DNA of 64,000 nt from Pseudomonadota bacterium. Its GTDB lineage: Bacteria; Pseudomonadota; Gammaproteobacteria; Xanthomonadales; Xanthomonadaceae. Numbering within the stretch: position 1 is the stretch's first letter; the number at the start of each line of letters is the position of its first letter. Made by a program: the position numbers and the translations under genes. The notes below the pieces were generated by a model that did not search any database, was not told the origin of the DNA, and saw only the letters and a list, made by a program, of their open reading frames with translations. Positions 57,944 through 64,000 of this stretch are shown piece after piece. The stretch is taken from the NCBI GenBank assembly GCA_023388715.1, contig JAEWFT010000045.1, positions 1 to 64,000 of the forward strand. Reading direction: 5' to 3'.

Positions 57944-58384
57944 ATGAGCCGCGTGCGCCTGGTCCTGCTCTACAGCCTGTTGCTGCCGGTGCTCGCCGGC
58001 TGCGACGGCCCCCCGTCGGGCCCGCGCGATCCCGCCGCGAGCGCGACCCCGGCGGCCGCCAGCCGCATGGAATTCCGCGGCCGGCGCCCCTGCGTGGATT
58101 GCGCGGGCATCGATGCCTGGCTGCGCCTGGAGCAGCAAGGCGAGGTGCGCCGCTATACCCTCGTCGAACGCTACCTGGGCACGGGCGGCGAGAGTCGCTT
58201 CGAGGAAGCCGGCGACTGGACGGCCGAGGGCGATGCGCTGCACCTGCGTTCCGACGAGGGGGGCCATCGCGTGTACGCGCGCATGCCCGACCACAGCCTG
58301 CAGGCGCGCGCGTCCGATGGCATGCCGCTGCCCGGCGCGGAGGATGACGTGATGGTGCCGACGACATTCGACAACGCCCGGTGA
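57944..58384 (+). CDS. NlpE-like lipoprotein
   Basis: 146 aa. Lipobox LAGC with Cys20; the single domain (about 40-115) has the NlpE N-terminal pattern: FRGRRPCVDCAGI with CxxC, LRLEQQGEVRRYTL, LGTG...GDWT. NlpE senses surface contact and copper and signals through Cpx in enterics; here there is no nearby cpx operon. Start set by the -10 hexamer; an upstream ATG at 57896 lies inside the terminator T tract. Confidence 0.8.
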   Translation: MSRVRLVLLYSLLLPVLAGCDGPPSGPRDPAASATPAAASRMEFRGRRPCVDCAGIDAWLRLEQQGEVRRYTLVERYLGTGGESRFEEAGDWTAEGDALHLRSDEGGHRVYARMPDHSLQARASDGMPLPGAEDDVMVPTTFDNAR

Positions 58385-58482
58385 CCGGCGCAGCCGGTTT
58401 TCAGTCCCGTTTCACTGCGCCCGCCCCACACTTGCCGCAACCAACCGTGGCGCATGTTCGCCGGATCAAGGGAGTCACGCAG

Positions 58483-59211
58483 ATGATGCGCATGAAAGTC
58501 CTTCAGTCCCTCGCGCTCGCCGGCCTGCTTGCCATTGGCATCGGCAGCGCGTCGGCGCAAACCTACAGCCTGAACTGGAACCCGCGCAGTGGCGATGTCT
58601 GGGTCGATGCGCGCCTGTCGGACATGAACTACTACGGCAACCAGTACCGCGAGCCGTTCATCAACGAGATGGTGGGCTACTACGGCGCGCCGCGTGACCT
58701 CGTCACCGACCTGCTGGTCAACCGCCGCTGGGCACCGGGCGATGTGTATTACGCCTGCACCATTGCACAGATCATTGGCCGTCCCTGCGGTTACGTCGCC
58801 GACTACTGGCAGGAGCACCATGGCCAGGGTTGGGGCGTGGTTGCGCAGCGGCTCGGGATCAAGCCGGGCTCGGCTGAGTTCCACCGCCTGAAGAAGGGCT
58901 TCGTGCCCACCTATGACCGCTGGTCGCGCCCCATCACCTTGGATGCCGACCTGCGTCGCGCCTATCCGGATCGGGTCAAGCCGGCCAAGGCGAAGACCAC
59001 CTCCGGCAAGCCGGCGAAGCAGGCCAGGCCCACGAAGGTTCACGGGAAGCCGGCGGCGTCCCAGCACAAGGGCGGCAAGCAGGTGCGCTCCGGGACCAAG
59101 GCGAATGGCAATGCCGGCAAGGCCAAGGGCAATGGCGGCGGGCAGGGCAGAGCCAAGTCCGCAGGCGGCAACAACAAAGGCAACAACGGCAAGGGCAAGG
59201 GCAAGGGCTGA
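58483..59211 (+). CDS. Secreted protein with a Gly/Lys-rich basic tail
   Basis: 242 aa. A signal peptide (about 1-26), then a compact domain (about 30-150) with ARLSDMNYYGNQYREPFINEMVGYYG and a Cys pair (CTIAQIIGRPC) that fits a small periplasmic domain (DUF-like, with PRDLVTDLLVNRRWAPGDVYYA). The last 75 residues are Lys/Gly/Ala-rich and low-complexity, ending NNKGNNGKGKGKG. No family name is offered. GGGAG precedes the start. Confidence 0.8.
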   Translation: MMRMKVLQSLALAGLLAIGIGSASAQTYSLNWNPRSGDVWVDARLSDMNYYGNQYREPFINEMVGYYGAPRDLVTDLLVNRRWAPGDVYYACTIAQIIGRPCGYVADYWQEHHGQGWGVVAQRLGIKPGSAEFHRLKKGFVPTYDRWSRPITLDADLRRAYPDRVKPAKAKTTSGKPAKQARPTKVHGKPAASQHKGGKQVRSGTKANGNAGKAKGNGGGQGRAKSAGGNNKGNNGKGKGKG

Positions 59212-59305
59212 TTCCCCAGCCCGCGCGCCGTAGCCCGTCAGCGTCGCGGCGGCCTCTCAGGCCGCCGTGCGCGTTTCAGGATGCAGCGCCGCGAAGACGC
59301 CTGGG

Positions 59306-60487
59306 TCAGGGCGAAGCGTCCTGCGGTGGAACATGCACCTCGCCCTTCATCAGCACCCGCGCGCTGCGGCTCATCAAGGCGCTTGTCACTGTCCATGCTC
59401 CCTCGCGCCGCTCGACCTGTGCGCCCACCCGCAGGGTGCCCGAGGGGTGCCCGAAGCGGACGGCATCGCGGCTGCCGCCGCCCGCCGCCAGGTTCACCAG
59501 CGTGTCGGGCACGGCCGCCGCGGTGGCGATCGCCACCGACGCCGTCCCCATCATCGCGTGGTGCAGCTTGCCCATGCTGAGCGCGCGCACCCGCAGGTCG
59601 ATGTCTGTCGCGGCGATGCGCTTGCCGCTGGAGGCGGTGTAGTCGGCCGGCGGCGCCACGAACGCGACCTTGGGCGAGTGCTGCCGGCCGCTGGCCTCGC
59701 TGGCGTGGGCGATCAGGCCCATCCGCAGCGCGCCGGCGATGCGGATCGCCTCGAAGCGTGCCAGTGCCGCGGCATCGCCGTTGATGTCGGCCTGCAGCTC
59801 GCTGCCGGTGCAGCCGATGTCGGCGGCGTTGACGAACACGGTCGGGATGCCGGCGCTGATCATGGTCGCGGGCAGGGTGCCGAAGCCGGGCACGTCGAGC
59901 GCATCGACCAGGTGTCCGGTCGGGAACATCGCGCCACCGTCGTCGCCGTCGTCCGCCGGATCGACGAATTCCAGCACGATCTCCGCTGCCGGGAAGGCCA
60001 CGCCATCCAGCGCGAAGTCGCCCAGTTCCTGCACCTGGCCGCCGGCCAGCGGCACGCGGGCCAGGATCGTCTTGCCGATGTTGGCCTGCCAGATGCGCAC
60101 CTCGACGTGGTCGCCCGCCAGCCGCGCCGGATCGATGAAGCCGCTCGCCACCGCGAACGGCCCCACCGCGCTCGACAGGTTGCCGCAGTTGCCGCTCCAG
60201 TCGACGAACGCGCTGTCGATGCTGACCTGGCCGTAGAGGTAGTCGACGTCGTGGCCCGGCCGCGACGCGGGCGAGATGATCACGCACTTGGAGGTGCTCG
60301 AGGTCGCCCCGCCCATGCCGTCGATGTGCTGCCGGTAGGGATCGGGCGAGCCGATCACGCGCAGCAGCAGGGCATCGCGCGCGGGGCCGGGCACGCGCGC
60401 GGCCGGCGGCAGGTCCTCGAGGCGGAAGAACACGCCCTTGCTGGTGCCGCCGCGCATGTAGGTGGCGGGGATGCGGGTCTGCTGCAT
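59306..60487 (-). CDS. prpF: PrpF, 2-methylaconitate cis-trans isomerase
   Basis: Works with AcnD in the methylcitrate cycle for propionate breakdown, converting 2-methyl-trans-aconitate to the cis isomer. 393 aa, DAP-epimerase-like double fold. Seen: MRGGTSKGVFF near the N-terminus, GNCGNLSSAVGPFA and GHPSGTLRVGA, family motifs. Lies one base from acnD. Start preceded only by the end of acnD, consistent with coupling. Confidence 0.95.
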   Translation of the reverse strand: MQQTRIPATYMRGGTSKGVFFRLEDLPPAARVPGPARDALLLRVIGSPDPYRQHIDGMGGATSSTSKCVIISPASRPGHDVDYLYGQVSIDSAFVDWSGNCGNLSSAVGPFAVASGFIDPARLAGDHVEVRIWQANIGKTILARVPLAGGQVQELGDFALDGVAFPAAEIVLEFVDPADDGDDGGAMFPTGHLVDALDVPGFGTLPATMISAGIPTVFVNAADIGCTGSELQADINGDAAALARFEAIRIAGALRMGLIAHASEASGRQHSPKVAFVAPPADYTASSGKRIAATDIDLRVRALSMGKLHHAMMGTASVAIATAAAVPDTLVNLAAGGGSRDAVRFGHPSGTLRVGAQVERREGAWTVTSALMSRSARVLMKGEVHVPPQDASP

Positions 60488-60488
60488 T

Positions 60489-63128
60489 TCAGGCCGCCTT
60501 GCCCTGTGCCAGGAAATCCTGCGCGAACCGCTGCAGCACGCCGCCGGCCTCGTAGATGCTGGCTTCCTCGTCGGAATCCAGGCGGCAGGTGACCGGCACC
60601 TCGACGCGTTCGCCATTGGCGCGGTGGAGGATGAGCGTCAGCACCGCGCGCGGGGTGCGCGCACCGATGACATCGAAGGTCTCGGTGCCGTCGATCGCCA
60701 GCGTCCTGCGGTCGGTGCCCGGCAGGAACTCCAGCGGAAGCACGCCCATGCCGATCAGGTTGGTGCGGTGGATGCGCTCGAACCCCTCGGCCACGATCGC
60801 CTCCACCCCGGCCAGGCGCACGCCCTTGGCGGCCCAGTCGCGCGAGCTGCCCTGGCCGTAGTCGGCGCCGGCAATGATGACCAGCGGCTGCCCGCGGTCC
60901 ATGTAAGTCTCGATCGCCTCCCACATCCGCATCACCTTGCCGTCGGGCTCCACCCGCGCCAGCGACCCCTGCTGCACCTGCCCGTCCACCACCGCCATCT
61001 CGTTGACCAGCTTGGGGTTGGCGAAGGTGGCGCGCTGCGCGGTCAGGTGGTCGCCGCGATGGGTGGCGTAGGAATTGAAGTCGGCTTCGGGCAGGCCCAT
61101 GCGGAACAGGTATTCGCCGGCCGCGCTGTCGCCCATGATCGCGTTGGAGGGCGAGAGGTGGTCGGTGGTGATGTTGTCGCCCAGCACCGCCAGCGGGCGC
61201 ATGCCGCGCAGCGTGCGCTCGCCGGCCAGCGCCCCTTCCCAGTACGGCGGCCGCCGGATGTAGGTGCTCTGCTGGCGCCAGTCGTACAGCGGCGGCACGT
61301 CCGGGCCGTGCTCCACCCGCGCCTTGAACATCGGTTCGTACACGCGGCGGAACTGCTCCGGCTTCACCGCGGCGCGGATCACCGCGTCGATCTCGTCGTC
61401 GCCGGGCCAGATGTCCTTGAGCGTGACCGGCGTCCCGTCATCGTCGAGGCCAAGCACGTCCTTTTCGATGTCGAAGCGCACGGTGCCGGCGATCGCGTAG
61501 GCGACCACCAGCGGCGGCGAGGCAAGGAAGGCCTGCTTGGCGTAGGGGTGGATGCGGCCGTCGAAATTGCGGTTGCCCGACAGCACGGCCACCGCGTATA
61601 GGTCGCGCTCGATGATCTCCTGCTGGATCGCCGGATCCAGCGCGCCGCTCATGCCGTTGCAGGTGGTGCAGGCGAACCCCACGATGCCGAAGCCCAGCTG
61701 CTCCAGCTCGCCGAGCAGGCCCGCTTCCTGCAGGTACAGCTCGACCGCCCTGGAACCCGGCGCCAGCGAGGTCTTCACCCACGGCTTGCGCAGCAGCCCG
61801 CGCGCGTTCGCGTTGCGGGCCAGCAGGCCGGCGGCGATCACGTTGCGCGGGTTGCTGGTATTGGTGCAGGAGGTGATCGCGGCGATGATCACCGCGCCGT
61901 CGGGGAGCTGGCCGGAGGCCTCCTGCCGCAGCGCCGCATCAAGGTTGCCGGCGATCCCGCGCGCGGCCAGTTCGGAGGTCGGCAGGCGGCGGTGCGGATT
62001 GGACGGTCCTGCCATGTTGCGCACCACGCTGGCAAGGTCGAAGTGCAGGGTGCGCTCGTAACGCGCCTGCGCCAGGTCGTCCGCCCACAGCCCGGCCGCC
62101 CTGGCATAGGTCTCCACCAGCGCCACCTGCCCATCGTCGCGGCCGGTCAGGCGCAGGTAGTCCAGGGTGTTGTCGTCGATGTAGAACATCGCCGCGGTCG
62201 CGCCGTACTCGGGCGCCATGTTGCTGATGGTGGCGCGGTCGCCCACGGTCAGCGCGGCGGCGCCTTCGCCGCGGAACTCGAGGTAGGCGCCGACCACCTT
62301 CTCGCGGCGCAGGAACTCGGTCAGCGCCAGCACCACGTCGGTGGCGGTGATGCCCGGCTGCGGCCTGCCTGCCAGATCCACCCCGATGATGTCCGGCGTA
62401 CGCATCCACGAGGCGCGGCCAAGCATCACGTTCTCCGCCTCGAGTCCGCCGACGCCCACCGCGATCACCCCCAGCGCGTCGACGTGCGGGGTGTGCGAGT
62501 CGGTGCCCACGCAGGTGTCCGGGAAGGCGACGCCGCCATCGACGTAGACCACCGGCGACATCTTCTCCAGGTTGATCTGGTGCATGATCCCGTTGCCCGG
62601 CGGGATCACCTCCATGTTGCGGAAGGCGCGCCGGGTCCATTCGATGAAGTGGAAGCGGTCCTCGTTGCGGCGGTCCTCGATCGCGCGATTCTTCTCGAAG
62701 GCCTGCGGATCGAAACCGCCGCACTCGACCGCCAGCGAGTGGTCGACGATCAGCTGCACCGGCACCACCGGGTTCACCTGCGCCGGATCGCCGCCCTGCG
62801 CCGCGATCGCGTCGCGCAGGCCGGCCAGGTCCACCAGCGCGGTCTGGCCAAGGATGTCGTGGCAGACCACGCGCGCCGGGAACCACGGGAAATCCAGGTC
62901 GCGGCGGCGCTCGATCAGCTGGGTCAGGTAGGCATCGCGCAGCGCCGCGTCGGTCCCCAGCAACTCGGCCTTTCGCACGATGTTCTCGGCATGCACGCGG
63001 GCGGTGTAGGGCAGGCCCGCGTAGGCGCCGGGCGCGAGCGCCTCGACCGCGGCGCGGGCGTCGTACCAGTCGAGGCGGGTGCCGGGCAGCGGCTTGCGGA
63101 AGGACGTTGGGGAAACGGGGGTGTTCAT
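60489..63128 (-). CDS. acnD: AcnD, Fe/S-dependent 2-methylisocitrate dehydratase
   Basis: Dehydrates 2-methylcitrate in the methylcitrate cycle. 879 aa. Seen: Fe-S ligand cysteines in TSCTNTSNP and GFACTTCNGMSG, substrate-binding QGSSRDWAAKG, VGTDSHT-type motif CVGTDSHTPH near 210. Length fits AcnD rather than AcnA (about 890-910). Start at 63128, with an alternative ATG at 63137. prpB and prpC are not in the window. Confidence 0.96.
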   Translation of the reverse strand: MNTPVSPTSFRKPLPGTRLDWYDARAAVEALAPGAYAGLPYTARVHAENIVRKAELLGTDAALRDAYLTQLIERRRDLDFPWFPARVVCHDILGQTALVDLAGLRDAIAAQGGDPAQVNPVVPVQLIVDHSLAVECGGFDPQAFEKNRAIEDRRNEDRFHFIEWTRRAFRNMEVIPPGNGIMHQINLEKMSPVVYVDGGVAFPDTCVGTDSHTPHVDALGVIAVGVGGLEAENVMLGRASWMRTPDIIGVDLAGRPQPGITATDVVLALTEFLRREKVVGAYLEFRGEGAAALTVGDRATISNMAPEYGATAAMFYIDDNTLDYLRLTGRDDGQVALVETYARAAGLWADDLAQARYERTLHFDLASVVRNMAGPSNPHRRLPTSELAARGIAGNLDAALRQEASGQLPDGAVIIAAITSCTNTSNPRNVIAAGLLARNANARGLLRKPWVKTSLAPGSRAVELYLQEAGLLGELEQLGFGIVGFACTTCNGMSGALDPAIQQEIIERDLYAVAVLSGNRNFDGRIHPYAKQAFLASPPLVVAYAIAGTVRFDIEKDVLGLDDDGTPVTLKDIWPGDDEIDAVIRAAVKPEQFRRVYEPMFKARVEHGPDVPPLYDWRQQSTYIRRPPYWEGALAGERTLRGMRPLAVLGDNITTDHLSPSNAIMGDSAAGEYLFRMGLPEADFNSYATHRGDHLTAQRATFANPKLVNEMAVVDGQVQQGSLARVEPDGKVMRMWEAIETYMDRGQPLVIIAGADYGQGSSRDWAAKGVRLAGVEAIVAEGFERIHRTNLIGMGVLPLEFLPGTDRRTLAIDGTETFDVIGARTPRAVLTLILHRANGERVEVPVTCRLDSDEEASIYEAGGVLQRFAQDFLAQGKAA

Positions 63129-63295
63129 GTCGGGCATCCGGAGGGGGACGGAGCGGGGGCGCGCGGGCTCGGGCGCGGCGTGGGCTGCCCCCAATCTGGC
63201 ACCGCGGCTGGCATTGATCAATCTTGATCGAGCCAATCAAGGGATCGGGCGCGCGGCAGGCCGGGCGTCAGCGTGGCGCCCGTACAATGCGCGCC

Positions 63296-64000
63296 GATGA
63301 GCGTCTCCCCTGCGATTGCCGCGGAGCAACTGCGCCTGTCCGTCGCCCCGATGATGGACTGGACGGACAGCCATTGCCGTGCGTTCCACCGGGTGCTGGC
63401 GCTGCACGCGCGCCTCTACACCGAGATGGTGCACGCCAATGCGGTGATCCATGGCGACCGTGGCCGCCTGCTGGCCATGCACCCCAGCGAACATCCGGTG
63501 GCGCTGCAGCTGGGCGGCAGCGAGCCGGCGCTGCTGGCACAGGCGGCGCGGATCGGCGTGGATGCCGGATTCGACGAGGTCAACCTCAACTGCGGCTGTC
63601 CTTCCGACCGCGTGCAGGCGGGCCGCTTCGGCGCCTGCCTGATGCGCGAGCCGGCGCTGGTCGCCGATGCGGTGGCCGCGATGATCGCCGCGGTGCCAGG
63701 CGTGCCGGTGACGGTGAAATGCCGGCTCGGGGTCGACGACGACCACGAGTGGGAGCGCTTCCTCGCCTTCATCGACGCGATTGCCGCCGCCGGCTGCGTG
63801 ACCTTCGTGGTGCATGCGCGCAATGCATGGCTCAAGGGGCTCTCGCCCAAGGAAAACCGCGAAGTCCCGCCACTGCGCTACGACTGGGCGTACCGCCTCA
63901 AGCGCGAGCGGCCCGGGCTGCAGGTCATCGTCAACGGCGGGATCGCCGATCTCGCCGAGGCGACCGCGCACCTGGACCACCTCGACGGCGCGATGCTCGG
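63296..64000 (+). CDS. dusA: DusA, tRNA-dihydrouridine(20/20a) synthase (partial)
   Basis: Flavin enzyme that reduces uridine 20/20a in tRNA. The first 235 codons are present; the 3' end lies beyond the window. Seen: VAPMMDWTDSHCR start, LQLGGSEPA, the FMN/tRNA motif LNCGCPSDRVQAGRFGACLM (active Cys in GACLM), KCRLGVDD, VHARNAWLKGLSPKENREVPP. The Asn-Cys-Gly-Cys-Pro form replaces the common Asn-Val-Gly-Cys-Pro. TACAAT at 63282-63287 ends eight bases before the ATG. Divergent from acnD. Confidence 0.95.

Overview
The window is a very GC-rich, gene-dense chromosomal segment from a gammaproteobacterium. It is most likely a member of the Xanthomonadaceae/Lysobacteraceae (Lysobacter-Luteimonas-Xanthomonas neighbourhood). 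This placement rests on the HslU and MreB protein sequences, the split class II ribonucleotide reductase, the DUF5916 and S8 secreted proteins and the AcnD/PrpF type of methylcitrate enzymes. I infer the family from remembered protein resemblance, not from a search. No rRNA, tRNA, CRISPR array, insertion sequence or prophage is visible, and the segment looks like ordinary core chromosome.

Layout. 0-13 kb: hslU, a secreted subtilisin-like protease, an orphan GspE/PilB-type ATPase, ubiE, a DUF5916 outer-membrane protein, an M1 peptidase, an alpha/beta hydrolase, a lipoprotein and a PfkB sugar/nucleoside kinase. 13-25 kb: an envelope-growth block, mreB-mreC-mreD-mrdA-rodA, followed by mltB, rlpA, a D,D-carboxypeptidase, ybeD, lipB and lipA. 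25-36.9 kb: tail-specific protease prc, two EamA exporters, a MacB-like ABC export operon facing a small regulator/membrane-protein pair, an M17 aminopeptidase and a HAD phosphatase. 37-41 kb: an AI-2E-type permease, three small envelope-stress-like proteins and a DegQ protease.

41-47 kb is the most unusual part. Two genes that have both lost their N-terminal halves (a TonB-dependent receptor and a TPR protein) abut head to head at about 42.03 kb, which looks like a deletion scar. Next comes a class II (adenosylcobalamin-dependent) ribonucleotide reductase split into nrdJa and nrdJb. It has a sigma-70-like promoter with two NrdR boxes, an in-frame amber codon at codon 120 of nrdJa, a histone-H1-like lysine/alanine repeat gene between the two halves, and an A10 run before the redox tail of nrdJb.

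47-64 kb: a TraB-like protein, a fasciclin lipoprotein, DedA-rhodanese, DUF389, FKBP, VOC, thioredoxin-like, YjdM, apt, ald, an EF-hand secreted protein, a HAD phosphatase, an NlpE-like lipoprotein, two small secreted proteins, prpF-acnD, and the start of dusA, which runs off the window.

A recurring regulatory pattern is a -10 hexamer ending exactly six bases before the start codon (ubiE, lipA, two HAD genes, the NlpE-like gene). It implies leaderless transcripts for these genes. Starts were otherwise chosen from Shine-Dalgarno-like sequence, signal peptides and overlap with the preceding gene.
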